Shown one piece after another: positions 10,429 through 19,472 of a stretch of 64,000 nt of DNA. Positions within the stretch are counted from its first letter, which is position 1; each line of letters begins with the position of its first letter. The notes below the pieces were generated by a model, which worked only from the letters and a program-made list of their open reading frames with translations, made no database searches and had not been told where the DNA came from. Origin of the DNA: Polynucleobacter campilacus (GTDB taxonomy: Bacteria > Pseudomonadota > Gammaproteobacteria > Burkholderiales > Burkholderiaceae); contig NZ_NGUP01000001.1 in the NCBI RefSeq assembly GCF_002206625.1, positions 434,001-498,000 of the forward strand, given 5' to 3'. The position numbers and the translations under genes are program-made.

Positions 10429-12384
10429 ATGAAACAGCAGTTGAGCAGCAAACTTAGCACCCTACTATGCGGCGGTTTAATAATTCTCAGCAGCGTAACG
10501 CATGCACAAAATGATTCCAGTGTTTCGGTTGCATCCGCGCCAAATCCCATGGACCCGATTATTGTTACAGCAACTAGGACACCAACTAAAGCAAGTGATG
10601 TATTAGCCGATAATGTTTACATCGGCTCAGAGGAAATAGCACAGTCAGGCCAAACAACCCTAGTCGAGTTACTGCAAAAACAAAAAGGCGTGACGATCTC
10701 TAGCTATGGTGGCGGAGGATCGAATTCCAGTGTTTTCCTAAGGGGCACAACTAATAATCAGACGCTTGTATTAATTGATGGCGTACGAATAGATGATTCA
10801 TTTAGCGGGGGTGCTAACTGGTCAGTGATACCTCTAAATGTCATTGATCACATTGAAATTATTTTTGGGCCACAAAGTAGTCTCTATGGAGCGGATGCCA
10901 TTGGCGGCGTAATTCAGATTTTTACAAAACGTGGGGAGGGACCGCCCAAAGTCAATGCCTCGATTGGGTATGGCACCTACGGAACCTCAATAAGCGAGGC
11001 CAGCATTTTTGGCTCTACGACTGGCGACCAAACAATAAGCTACTCACTAGCGGCATCCCAAACTCTCTCCATGGGATTTAATACCATTGCGTCAAATAAT
11101 AAGGATGGTATTACACCAGGCAATAGAACAGGATATGTGCAAGATAGCGTAACAGGCAGGATTTCTCAAGAATGGCAAAAGGGGCAAGAATTTGGCCTTC
11201 AGTTTTTACAGAGCAAATTAAATAATCAGCTGCCTGCACTGAATGGTCAAGATGGCTTGCAACAAATTCAAAACCAAATTTCTCAGCTTGGCACCTATAG
11301 CCTCTACTCTAAGAATCAAATAAATGATGCATGGAAAAGCCTACTTCAGGCTTCTGCGCAAACTAGCAATGCACTAACACACTCACCAACCTCAGGCGAT
11401 TATTCTGCATATGACAGCACACTTAATCAAAGGCAAAATATTTACACTTGGCAAAATGATATAAGCCTAGGAAAAGATCTTGTGCAAGTACTGGCCGAGA
11501 GAAGAACTCAAACTGTTTCGAGTAATCAGCTTAACTACAACTCACTCGACTTTCCCTTCCCACTTCTTGGTTTTAATCAGTCTCGCAATACAAATTCTGG
11601 GGCTTTAGCCTATCAACTCAAGCGCGAATCGAATATTGCAAACTTCTCTATTCGCAATGACAGCATTACTGGATATGGCCCGCATACGACAGGCTCTGCT
11701 GCATATGGTTATTTCTTTACAAAAGAATGGCGCGCTAATATCAACTATGGAACTGGCTTTAGGGCTCCTACTTTCAACGATCTTTACTACCCAGGCTATG
11801 GAAACCCTGCAGTGCAGGCAGAGAAAAGTAAAAATATAGAGGCTGGATTACATTTTGAAAAACCTACGCTTGAAGGTCACGTCGTAGTTTTTAGTAACTC
11901 TATTTCAAACCTCATTCAAGTGAGTAAAGTCAACTGTCCAGTAGGAACAAATCCATACACAGGATGTGCATCGAACGTTGCGAGCGCCAATATCACTGGA
12001 CTCACACTAAGTGGAATGAGTCACCTAGCGAGCCTCAATCTAAAGGGCTCATTTACCCAACAAAATCCTGTCAATCAGGGCACGGATACAACCCTAATCA
12101 AACAAGCAAAGCAATACGGAAATATAGCTGCAGAGTATGTCTATACCAAAGTGACAGCTGGGGTTGGTGCAACATTTTCTGGCAGGCGCAATGACTACCT
12201 TGGCGAGGCTACCGGGATGGGAGGCTATACCATCTATAACCTATATGCCAACTACGACTTAGAGAAAGATCTCAGCCTGTTTGTCCGATGGAATAACGTT
12301 TTTAATAAAGATTACCAACTGAGTTATGGCTACAACACCCCTGGCTCTAACGCATTCCTAGGCTTGCGCTACGCTATGAAATAA
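10429..12384 (+). CDS. btuB: TonB-dependent vitamin B12 outer-membrane receptor
   Basis: A 651-residue outer-membrane receptor for cobalamin or a related corrinoid. A signal peptide of about 26 residues (ending THAQ) is followed by a TonB-box-like DPIIVTATRTP, a plug domain (VELLQKQKGVTIS, VLIDGVRIDD, IEIIFGPQSSLYGADAIGGVIQIFTK) and a 22-strand-type barrel ending in Tyr-Ala-Met-Lys. The cobalamin riboswitch immediately upstream makes B12 uptake the best substrate call. No btuF/C/D or corrinoid synthesis gene is in the window. The Shine-Dalgarno is weak. Confidence 0.93.
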   Translation: MKQQLSSKLSTLLCGGLIILSSVTHAQNDSSVSVASAPNPMDPIIVTATRTPTKASDVLADNVYIGSEEIAQSGQTTLVELLQKQKGVTISSYGGGGSNSSVFLRGTTNNQTLVLIDGVRIDDSFSGGANWSVIPLNVIDHIEIIFGPQSSLYGADAIGGVIQIFTKRGEGPPKVNASIGYGTYGTSISEASIFGSTTGDQTISYSLAASQTLSMGFNTIASNNKDGITPGNRTGYVQDSVTGRISQEWQKGQEFGLQFLQSKLNNQLPALNGQDGLQQIQNQISQLGTYSLYSKNQINDAWKSLLQASAQTSNALTHSPTSGDYSAYDSTLNQRQNIYTWQNDISLGKDLVQVLAERRTQTVSSNQLNYNSLDFPFPLLGFNQSRNTNSGALAYQLKRESNIANFSIRNDSITGYGPHTTGSAAYGYFFTKEWRANINYGTGFRAPTFNDLYYPGYGNPAVQAEKSKNIEAGLHFEKPTLEGHVVVFSNSISNLIQVSKVNCPVGTNPYTGCASNVASANITGLTLSGMSHLASLNLKGSFTQQNPVNQGTDTTLIKQAKQYGNIAAEYVYTKVTAGVGATFSGRRNDYLGEATGMGGYTIYNLYANYDLEKDLSLFVRWNNVFNKDYQLSYGYNTPGSNAFLGLRYAMK

Positions 12385-12411
12385 GTCCTAATTTCAGACT
12401 ACAATGCCAGT

Positions 12412-12693
12412 ATGAATGAGTACAACCCTCTTTCCTCTGGCGATGTAGATCTGGATGGCCTACGTGCATCCATTCAACGCCTTTCTGAAAAGATTGTCTT
12501 AGTTTCTGATGCCGTTATAAACCTATCGCAGAACCGGATTCAACTTGAGGGAAAAATTGAGGGGGCGCAAAAGCGTATTCAACATATTTTGAGTCGCTTA
12601 CCAGAACAAAGTGATGGACGCCAATTGAACTTACTTGGCGAAGCTATTCCACCTACCAACACAGAGGATGATAGTGAGCCAACAACGCATTGA
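12412..12693 (+). CDS. Small coiled-coil protein upstream of zapA
   Basis: A 93-residue hydrophilic protein. Residues 15-65 show heptad-like spacing of hydrophobic residues (LRASIQRLSEKIVLVSDAVINL...), predicting a coiled coil, and the tail is acidic and disordered. It overlaps the start of zapA by about 20 bases and so is cotranscribed with it. Betaproteobacteria often have such a gene in this position. A cell-division-associated role like ZapB is a guess from position and coiled-coil character only. Confidence 0.75.
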   Translation: MNEYNPLSSGDVDLDGLRASIQRLSEKIVLVSDAVINLSQNRIQLEGKIEGAQKRIQHILSRLPEQSDGRQLNLLGEAIPPTNTEDDSEPTTH

Positions 12694-13024
12694 AGTAACC
12701 CTAGCTGGGCAAAAGATTACTCTTGCCACAAGCGCAGAACACGAGCCTTTGCTGCGTGAGGCTTGTGTATTGGTTGATGAGCAAATTCAGCTTGCTATTG
12801 GCGGTGGTAATCGCAGTATTGAACGCGCCAGCATGATGGCTGCACTCAAAATTGCTGGTGATCTAATTAAGCTACAAAAACAATCGCAACAAAGCTCCTC
12901 TTCTAACGTGAGTTCAGATGAGATCGCAAAACTTCAAGCAGAGATCCACAATCTTGAAGATCAAGTAGATGCTTTGATGCAAACCCTTTCCCTGCCTGGT
13001 TCGCCAAGGCCAATAGTTCCTTGA
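12674..13024 (+). CDS. zapA: Cell division protein ZapA
   Basis: ZapA binds FtsZ and bundles protofilaments at the division site. The 116-residue product has the family beginning (QRIEVTLAGQKITLATSAEHEPLLREA) and a long C-terminal coiled coil (DEIAKLQAEIHNLEDQVDALMQ). The GTG at 12674 gives the usual family N-terminus; the ATG at 12668 would add only two residues. The 6S RNA follows directly, the same order as zapA-ssrS in gammaproteobacteria, and its predicted 5' arm lies inside the last codons of zapA. Confidence 0.9.
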   Translation: MSQQRIEVTLAGQKITLATSAEHEPLLREACVLVDEQIQLAIGGGNRSIERASMMAALKIAGDLIKLQKQSQQSSSSNVSSDEIAKLQAEIHNLEDQVDALMQTLSLPGSPRPIVP

Positions 13025-13200
13025 ACCGATGCGCAAGCATCCGGAACGATCTTTACCTTGTGGGCGTGAGCGTCTTGCAAGTTCACAGTGCCAACTCAGA
13101 CTTGGTGACTCCCTGAACTTCTTAATGCACCCGAAGCAGAGTAGCCGTTCCACCTTGAACCTTAGGGTTCAGGATGACGGCCTAGCGGCCAAGGCGGGGA
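12990..13200 (+). ncRNA. ssrS: 6S RNA
   Basis: The region after zapA folds end to end. CCCTGCCTGG...CCAAGGCC (12990-13011) can pair with GGCCTAGCGGCCAAGGCGGGG (13179-13199). Inside are the typical 6S 3' elements ACCTTGAACC...GGGTTCAGG and the GACGGCC block. Position immediately 3' of zapA is the classic ssrS location. 6S RNA mimics an open promoter and sequesters sigma70 RNA polymerase in stationary phase. The ends are approximate and the mature RNA may be somewhat shorter. Confidence 0.85.
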
Positions 13201-13204
13201 ATTC

Positions 13205-14023
13205 ATGTTACTAAGCGATATCTTGATGCTCATGTTGTGCGGGAGCATCTCCGGATTTCTGGCTGGACTTTTAGGTATTGGTGGCGGCATGATTTTGGTA
13301 CCCTTCATGATTTTGGTTTTCAACCATCTGGAATTTAGCCAAGGGGTCATTGTTCATATGGCTATCGCTACCAGTATGGCTACGATTCTGTTTACCACTA
13401 CATCAGCGATTTGGGCGCACCATAAACATGGCTCTATTGATTGGAAGTTGGTTGCCGCATTTAGCCCCGGATTAGTTGCTGGAAGTCTTATTGGTGGCAG
13501 TGAAATTTTCGAGGCCCTCAATACTTCATGGCTTTCACTCTTTTTTGCGATCTTTCTTGTTTACACTTCGATTCAGATGTTGCTCAATAAGAAACCTCAA
13601 GCTGGTAGAGAATTACCAGCCTCTCTTGGACTCTTTGGCTTTGGTGCTTTTGCTGGCGCCCTCTCGAGTCTTGTTGGCGCTGGCGGTGCATTTATCACTG
13701 TACCCTTCATGCTCTGGTGCAATGTAAAGCCACATGTAGCAATGGCTAGCTCATCTGGCCTAGGATTTCCGATTGCGGCCGCGGCAACGATTGGTTATAT
13801 GTATGGCAGCTGGAATCACCCCAACCTGCCATCCGGATCTTTAGGTTTTGTTTATGTTCCAGCAGTTGCTTGTATTGTTGCAGTGAGTATCTTCACTGCT
13901 CCGCTGGGTGCCAAGATGGCTCGCAAGCTGAATATTGCTCAACTCAAGCGCATTTTTGGTGTGATGTTATTTTTCCTTGCTGCCTTCATGTTTAATGAAA
14001 GCCGCAAGGCATTTGGCTTTTAA
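13205..14023 (+). CDS. TauE/SafE family sulfite/anion exporter
   Basis: A 272-residue polytopic inner-membrane protein of the TauE/SafE (DUF81) family, predicted to export sulfite, sulfonates or other organic anions. Two homologous halves each carry a glycine-rich signature: GLLGIGGGMILVP near residue 21 and SLVGAGGAFITVP near residue 155. Hydrophobic segments fill most of the chain. It starts right after 6S RNA and ends one base before the convergent malonyl-CoA synthetase gene. The substrate cannot be read from sequence; proximity to malonate genes is suggestive only. Confidence 0.88.
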   Translation: MLLSDILMLMLCGSISGFLAGLLGIGGGMILVPFMILVFNHLEFSQGVIVHMAIATSMATILFTTTSAIWAHHKHGSIDWKLVAAFSPGLVAGSLIGGSEIFEALNTSWLSLFFAIFLVYTSIQMLLNKKPQAGRELPASLGLFGFGAFAGALSSLVGAGGAFITVPFMLWCNVKPHVAMASSSGLGFPIAAAATIGYMYGSWNHPNLPSGSLGFVYVPAVACIVAVSIFTAPLGAKMARKLNIAQLKRIFGVMLFFLAAFMFNESRKAFGF

Positions 14024-15547
14024 CTAGCTCGTATATTGCTGACGCAAGATATTCTTTTGTACTTTACCCATCGCATTACGAGGTAAGTCAGCAACAATCT
14101 CTAAACGCTTTGGAATCTTAAAGTTCGCAATCTGCGTTTTTAAAGTAGCAATCATGGCTTGGGCATTTAACTTGGCACCAGCTTTTGGAACTACAACAGC
14201 CATCACAGCCTCACCAAAGTCTGGATGTGGAATCCCAATTACTGCACTCTCATCCACTCCATCCATATCATCAATGAAACCTTCGATCTCTTTTGGATAG
14301 ACGTTGTAACCACCAGAAATAATGAGGTCTTTGCTGCGGCCAACGATACATAAGTAGTCTTTTGGAGCTTTGCCACCGTTGGCATCACCGCCCCAACGCC
14401 CAACGTCACCGGTCTTAAACCAACCGTCTTGAGTAAATTCTTCAGCAGTTTTTTCAGGCATACGCCAGTAGCCCGGGAATACATTTGGGCCTTTTACTTG
14501 AATGCTGCCAATCTCATCAACGCCACAAGATTTATTATTTTCATTCACCACACGGACTTCGACACCTGGTAATGGCAATCCTACTGAGCCACCCACGCGT
14601 GCACCTTTGTATGGATTAGAGACCAACATCACTGTCTCACTCATGCCATAGCGCTCTAGAATCGGCTGCCCAATCACTTGCTTGAAAGTATTGAATGTTT
14701 CTGTCAATAAGGGGGCTGATCCAGAAACAAACAAGCGCATATTACGTGCTACTTTCTGATTAAAGCCTTTGTCAGCTAGCAAGCGTACATAGAAAGTCGG
14801 TACGCCCATCATCACTGTGGATTTTGGCATGTGATGAATCAATTGCGCCGTATCTAAGCGCGGCAACCAAATCATCTTGCTGCCGTTAATCAACGCACCA
14901 TGGGCAGCTACAAATAATCCATGTACGTGGAAGATAGGCAAAGCATGCAACAGCACATCGCCTTTTTGCCAGCCCCAGAATTTTTGCAAGACCTGAGCAT
15001 TACTTCCTAGGTTTTTATGGGTGAGCATTGCACCCTTGCTTCGGCCAGTGGTGCCTGAGGTATACAGAATAGCTGCAAGGTCATCGTCTTTAGCTGGCAC
15101 AGTTTTAAATTGATCACTTAAGCTACCTGCGCACTCTAGCAATGTACCAGTTCGATTTTCATCGAGAGTTAAGACATGCTTAGTACCTGCCTTAGCGGCT
15201 ACCTTGGATACCCAGGAGAAATTCTTGCTGCTGCAAACTACTACAGCAGGCTGCGCATTCTCCAGAAAATATTGGATTTCAGTAGACTGATAAGCTGTAT
15301 TGAGGGGTAAATACACATAACCCGCACGAATCGTAGCAAGATACAGAAAAAGAGCCTCAGGGGATTTCTCAACCTGGACAGCAACCCTTGAACCAGCAGG
15401 AAGCTTAAGACTCTTGAGTAAATTCGCCAACTTAGCAGTGGCACCCTCAAGATCAGCCCAGGAGTAGTAAAGCCCATCATGCGTTTCTAATGCACATGCT
15501 TTCTTGTCTTTTGGAAATCCTTTTTCCAATAGCGAATATAAATTCAT
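14024..15547 (-). CDS. matB: Malonyl-CoA synthetase (acyl-adenylate-forming)
   Basis: ANL-superfamily ligase, 507 residues, the MatB size, predicted to convert malonate, ATP and CoA to malonyl-CoA. The phosphate loop YTSGTTGRSKG is at residues 162-172. ALPIFHVHGLF, RYGMSET and the hinge GRSKDLIISGGYNVYPKEIE follow in order, and the catalytic C-terminal lysine is in PRNAMGKVQK. It is in the same orientation as, and downstream of, a Bug-type binding protein and malonyl-CoA decarboxylase, which together make a malonate-to-acetyl-CoA route. Without that context a generic acyl-CoA ligase would be possible. Confidence 0.88.
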   Translation of the reverse strand: MNLYSLLEKGFPKDKKACALETHDGLYYSWADLEGATAKLANLLKSLKLPAGSRVAVQVEKSPEALFLYLATIRAGYVYLPLNTAYQSTEIQYFLENAQPAVVVCSSKNFSWVSKVAAKAGTKHVLTLDENRTGTLLECAGSLSDQFKTVPAKDDDLAAILYTSGTTGRSKGAMLTHKNLGSNAQVLQKFWGWQKGDVLLHALPIFHVHGLFVAAHGALINGSKMIWLPRLDTAQLIHHMPKSTVMMGVPTFYVRLLADKGFNQKVARNMRLFVSGSAPLLTETFNTFKQVIGQPILERYGMSETVMLVSNPYKGARVGGSVGLPLPGVEVRVVNENNKSCGVDEIGSIQVKGPNVFPGYWRMPEKTAEEFTQDGWFKTGDVGRWGGDANGGKAPKDYLCIVGRSKDLIISGGYNVYPKEIEGFIDDMDGVDESAVIGIPHPDFGEAVMAVVVPKAGAKLNAQAMIATLKTQIANFKIPKRLEIVADLPRNAMGKVQKNILRQQYTS

Positions 15548-15585
15548 GAACCCCTCAAATCCAATCTCTTAAAAATCATGAAAAA

Positions 15586-16569
15586 TTAATCTAATGTAGC
15601 GCCGGATTTCTTAACGACAACAGACCAACGCGCTACATCAGCTTGTACTTGCCTTCCAAAAGCCTCTCCAGTCAGAGTCGGAGTATCGGAACCATTCTTT
15701 TCCCAAATAGCTTTGAGATTAGAAGTATTTAGGGCTTTTTGCACCTCAGCAATCATCTTATCTACGATCGGCTTTGGAGTACCAGCTGGGGCAAATATGG
15801 AATACCAAGTGGACACCTGGTAGTCAGGCAAGCCTGCCTCTTGGAATGTGGGAACATTAGGTACGGCAGGTGAACGCTTATTCGATGCTAAGGCGATTGC
15901 TACCAGCTTACCTGCATTAATTTGCGGAGCAGAAGTAGCCAAACCATCAAACTCGAGATCGACTTGTCCGGCCAGTAGGTCAGTCATCGCTGGACCAGCA
16001 CCGCGGTATGGAATATGGGTAATGAATGTGCCTGTTTGAATCTTGAACAACTCACCAGCCAAGTGGTGAACAGTTCCGCTACCAGCGCTGGCATAGTTAT
16101 ATTTGCCAGGGTTCTTTTTCATCAACTCAACGAATTCCTTGGTATTACGGGCGCTTACTTTTTGTGGATTGACCACCAAAACTTGCGGCACGTTTGCAAT
16201 CATTGCAACCGGTATAAAACTCTTCTCAATGTTGTAATCCAAATTTTTATACATGGATGGAGCGATAGTGTGATGAGTGGCACCGATCAACCAGGTATAG
16301 CCGTCAGGAGCTGCTTTTGCAGCTACGGATGCTCCAACAGTTCCCCCTGCTCCACCACGATTGTCAATGATGAACTGTTTGCCCAGTTGCTCGGTGAGCT
16401 GAGCTGCCAAAGGCCTAGCAAACGCATCTGTCCCGCCGCCCGCTGGGAAAGGCACAACAAAAGTAACTGGCTTATTCGGCCACTCTTGTGCCATCACCAC
16501 CAAAGGTGCAGCACAAACTAAAAATAAGGCCTGCTTGATAAGGCTCGTAAATCTCAATTGCTTTAACAT
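15586..16569 (-). CDS. Bug-family periplasmic solute-binding protein
   Basis: A 327-residue protein with an N-terminal signal peptide (about 27 residues, ending VMAQ) and the Bug/TctC signature WPNKPVTFVVPFPAGGGTDAFARP. These proteins capture small carboxylates for tripartite tricarboxylate transporters. No TctA or TctB membrane subunits are in the window, so it must use distant ones or act as a sensor. Its place between malonyl-CoA decarboxylase and synthetase suggests malonate or another dicarboxylate. A good Shine-Dalgarno (AAAGGAG) precedes the ATG. Confidence 0.9.
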   Translation of the reverse strand: MLKQLRFTSLIKQALFLVCAAPLVVMAQEWPNKPVTFVVPFPAGGGTDAFARPLAAQLTEQLGKQFIIDNRGGAGGTVGASVAAKAAPDGYTWLIGATHHTIAPSMYKNLDYNIEKSFIPVAMIANVPQVLVVNPQKVSARNTKEFVELMKKNPGKYNYASAGSGTVHHLAGELFKIQTGTFITHIPYRGAGPAMTDLLAGQVDLEFDGLATSAPQINAGKLVAIALASNKRSPAVPNVPTFQEAGLPDYQVSTWYSIFAPAGTPKPIVDKMIAEVQKALNTSNLKAIWEKNGSDTPTLTGEAFGRQVQADVARWSVVVKKSGATLD

Positions 16570-16637
16570 TTTTTGTCTCCTTTACTGACTATTTTGATTA
16601 GCTATAGATTCAATATTCGAACTTCAATAACACTTTT

Positions 16638-16656
16638 GGCATTAATACCTAATGCC
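16638..16656. repeat. 19-bp inverted repeat upstream of the Bug gene
   Basis: GGCATTA-ATACC-TAATGCC is a perfect 7-bp dyad with a 5-bp centre, 69 bp before the Bug-protein start codon and 78 bp past the malonyl-CoA decarboxylase stop. No T-run follows. It may be an operator for the malonate genes, or an RNA hairpin that separates the two messages. Confidence 0.45.
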
Positions 16657-16733
16657 GCCAAGCTTACTCCATATGAACCTTAGGCGAATACTCTATGAAT
16701 TCTGCCTTAGGACGTCTCCTCCTGCATTCCTAA

Positions 16734-18095
16734 TCAGGGCACCATTAAACGGCCTACTGCCCTTGAATAATCAATCTCTCCGTGGGTAAAACGTTCATGA
16801 TTTTCCTCAACAGAAGAAAGATCATATAAATAATTCACCATTAATGCCCCTGATTCACGTAGGCCCTTCCGTGAAAGATCGGCCGCCCAATTGATTTGAT
16901 GGAGCTTTGCTCCGTTCCCTAGGTGGAACTTAGCCACAGGATTGCCGTTGCGTCCGGCTGAGCCGAGTCCCAAATAAATACTTGCGAGACACAGTAATGC
17001 AGATTTTTCTTTTTCGCTTGCATCATCAGGATGCCAGCCAGCACTTAAACGCTCAGTCCAAGAACGTTTTGCCAAACCTAGAGTCTCTAGCGATTGCTCG
17101 CGTGCTGATCTGATTGCAGGCTTGAGTTGTACGCTGAAATTATCACCACCAATATCAGCACCGCTAGCCACCCAATCAATAAATCCAGGAATGGGCGATA
17201 AGGTGACAAAAGTTTTGAGGCTCGGAAATTCTTCATGCAATTGCTCGGCAACACGCTTGATGAGGAAGTTGCCCATAGAAACACCGCGCAGGCCAGGCTC
17301 ACAGTTGCTAATCGAATAAAAGGCTGCCACTTTGTAATTGGACGTTTGATGGACTGTCTCAGCCTTCTTATCTACTAGCGGCGTAATCACTGCGGGGATT
17401 TCTGATAGGAGGGCAACCTCAACGAAGATCAGCGGCTCATTAGGCAACTGAGGATGAAAGAACGCAAAACATCTGCGGTCAGGCTGTAGACGACGGCGTA
17501 AATCATCCCAACCGTCAATCGCGTGCACTGCTTCGTGCTGAATGAGCTTTTCTAAAATCTCGGCTGGCGATTTCCAGTCGACGCGATGCATCTTCAAGAA
17601 TCCAGGATTGAACCAAGAAGATAAAAGATGACGCAAATCAAAATCCACTGCAGTTAACTCTGGTTGTTTATCTAGCACCAGCAAAAGATCGCGGCGCATT
17701 CCTACTAATGCAGCAGTTCCATTGGTGGCGCGATTTAAACGGCGGAATAACTCTTGTCTGGGGGGCTCAACAACTCGTTGTAATTTAATGTAGTTACGGG
17801 CATTACCTTCAGCAGAAAAATTTTGTGCAGCAGACATCACCGCTACAGGATCCGGATTGAGTTTCTGGAATAGGAAAGTAAAGAACTTTGCATGCTGATC
17901 TTTAGTAAGCTTGTAATAGTTATTAATCACATCGTCAGCCATGCTGACAGCATTGGACTCGCCACGCTCTGAAATCAGGCGGGTCACCGCACCAGTAACG
18001 CGCGAAAAATAACGGGCTTTTGCTAACTTTTCAAGCATGCGAGTCTTTTCAGAAATACGGCTAATAAAAAACGATAAATCAATGTATTCCTGCAA
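16734..18095 (-). CDS. Malonyl-CoA decarboxylase
   Basis: Decarboxylates malonyl-CoA to acetyl-CoA. The 453 residues have the MCD architecture: an N-terminal helical domain (to about residue 170) and a C-terminal GNAT-like catalytic domain with the conserved FVTLSPIPGF segment and the preceding SMGNFLIKRV block. No mitochondrial or peroxisomal signal or transmembrane helix is expected or seen. It is the promoter-proximal gene of the malonate group; the Bug gene follows after 164 bp. With the MatB homologue it allows growth on, or detoxification of, malonate. Confidence 0.93.
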   Translation of the reverse strand: MQEYIDLSFFISRISEKTRMLEKLAKARYFSRVTGAVTRLISERGESNAVSMADDVINNYYKLTKDQHAKFFTFLFQKLNPDPVAVMSAAQNFSAEGNARNYIKLQRVVEPPRQELFRRLNRATNGTAALVGMRRDLLLVLDKQPELTAVDFDLRHLLSSWFNPGFLKMHRVDWKSPAEILEKLIQHEAVHAIDGWDDLRRRLQPDRRCFAFFHPQLPNEPLIFVEVALLSEIPAVITPLVDKKAETVHQTSNYKVAAFYSISNCEPGLRGVSMGNFLIKRVAEQLHEEFPSLKTFVTLSPIPGFIDWVASGADIGGDNFSVQLKPAIRSAREQSLETLGLAKRSWTERLSAGWHPDDASEKEKSALLCLASIYLGLGSAGRNGNPVAKFHLGNGAKLHQINWAADLSRKGLRESGALMVNYLYDLSSVEENHERFTHGEIDYSRAVGRLMVP

Positions 18096-18162
18096 AAACC
18101 CTGAAATCCATTAAGTTACTGATTGTATCTAGAAAATATAGGTGTTTAGGTATTTTTGCGAT

Positions 18163-18196
18163 GCAATATCAGGGCTTCAGCCCTGATATGCATTTT
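18163..18196. terminator. Strong hairpin after lgt, possible terminator
   Basis: ATATCAGGGC (18166-18175) pairs perfectly with GCCCTGATAT (18180-18189) across a TTCA loop. It sits directly after the lgt stop and before the malonyl-CoA decarboxylase start. The T-run (TTTTT) follows on the plus strand rather than the minus strand, so it is a better terminator for plus-strand transcripts. For lgt it may protect the mRNA end. Confidence 0.6.
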
Positions 18197-18987
18197 TATA
18201 CCTTGGACTTTGATTTAAACGAAGTCATGAGAAAAATGCCGAACAGGATCATTGGTACACATAACCACTGCCCCATCGATAAGCCTAAACCTAAGAGACC
18301 CAAAAATGCATCTGGTTCACGCGCATATTCAGCTAAGAATCGGCAGATACCGTAACCCAATAAGAAAAGTCCCGAAACCTGACCGACTCGATGTTGTTTG
18401 CTGGAATAGATCCATAACACCACTCCAAGCAAGATACCCTCGCCCAGTAGCTGATAGATTTGAGATGGATGGCGCGGGATACTATCAACCATCGGAAACA
18501 CCATGGCCCAAGGAAGATCGCTAGGCCTACCCCAGAGCTCCCCATTAATGAAATTACCTAGACGTCCAAACGCCAAACCAAAGGGGACCAATGGCGCCAC
18601 TAAGTCACTCACCACAAAGAAAGTCGTGTTGCGTTTTTTTGCAAACCAATACAAAGCGAGCAGTACACCCAAAAGACCACCATGAAAAGACATGCCACCC
18701 TCCCAAACCTTCAAAATATCTAAAGGATGAGTCAGGTAATAGCCGGGCATATAAAACAAGGTATAGCCCAAGCGGCCACCAAGAACAACTCCCAAGACGC
18801 CTGCAAACAATAAATCTTCGAGATCTTTATAAGTCCAGCCCAAGGCTTGATAGCGCGCAGCTTGAATCCGTAGACGACCTAACAATAAAAATTGTGCGAA
18901 GGCCATGAGATACATTAATCCGTACCAATGAATTGCAAAGGATCCAATGCGAATCGCAGCTGGATCAAACTGGGGATGAATCAACAT
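18196..18987 (-). CDS. lgt: Prolipoprotein diacylglyceryl transferase
   Basis: Inner-membrane enzyme that transfers diacylglycerol from phosphatidylglycerol to the lipobox cysteine, the first step of lipoprotein maturation. The 263 residues contain several transmembrane segments, the HGGLLG motif and the Lgt signature [15 protein letters not shown]. The family call is firm. It lies 6 bp downstream of holC and reads away from it in the pepA-holC-lgt run. Confidence 0.96.
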   Translation of the reverse strand: MLIHPQFDPAAIRIGSFAIHWYGLMYLMAFAQFLLLGRLRIQAARYQALGWTYKDLEDLLFAGVLGVVLGGRLGYTLFYMPGYYLTHPLDILKVWEGGMSFHGGLLGVLLALYWFAKKRNTTFFVVSDLVAPLVPFGLAFGRLGNFINGELWGRPSDLPWAMVFPMVDSIPRHPSQIYQLLGEGILLGVVLWIYSSKQHRVGQVSGLFLLGYGICRFLAEYAREPDAFLGLLGLGLSMGQWLCVPMILFGIFLMTSFKSKSKV

Positions 18988-18993
18988 AGAGCC

Positions 18994-19458
18994 TTAACTC
19001 TTAGACTGGTCAAAGTTGTGCAACTCATGGCCAAGATCTCGGTAAGCTTTATAACGCTCGCGCCCAGCTAAGCGCTCCGCCTCATTGACTGTAACGACTT
19101 CAACAATTCGAGGAAACCGTGCAGCTAAGGCAGCCACGTCTTGTGGCATTCGCATCCCCAGATGAATCATGACATCAGCATGCGGTAGGTTGGATAATGC
19201 GGGAGAGGCAAAGTCATCGGTTAAAACAATGGGGGTTTCAGTAGCAGCCTCATCATCAATAAAACAATGGGGCAAAAAATCAGTACCACTAAAAGTCCAA
19301 AGTAATTCATCTAGCTTTTTTAAATCAGCCATTTCGCCAACCATCACAACATTACGCACTGGCTGACCTTCAGGTGTAGCGCTCCAAATTTTGCGCGTGA
19401 GACGACAAGCGTATTCCAGCTTATCAGCAACATTGCTATGAAAGTCGATGCGAGCCAT
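18994..19458 (-). CDS. holC: DNA polymerase III chi subunit
   Basis: Chi links the clamp-loader to SSB in the replisome. The 154-residue product matches the family length and pattern (RIDFHSNVADKLEYACRL start; LPHCFIDDE and HLG-like conserved spots). It sits 14 bp after pepA, the usual pepA-holC order in proteobacteria. The C-terminal YKAYRDLGHELHNF segment is typical of betaproteobacterial HolC. Confidence 0.92.
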   Translation of the reverse strand: MARIDFHSNVADKLEYACRLTRKIWSATPEGQPVRNVVMVGEMADLKKLDELLWTFSGTDFLPHCFIDDEAATETPIVLTDDFASPALSNLPHADVMIHLGMRMPQDVAALAARFPRIVEVVTVNEAERLAGRERYKAYRDLGHELHNFDQSKS

Positions 19459-19472
19459 TGAGCAGGATAGAC

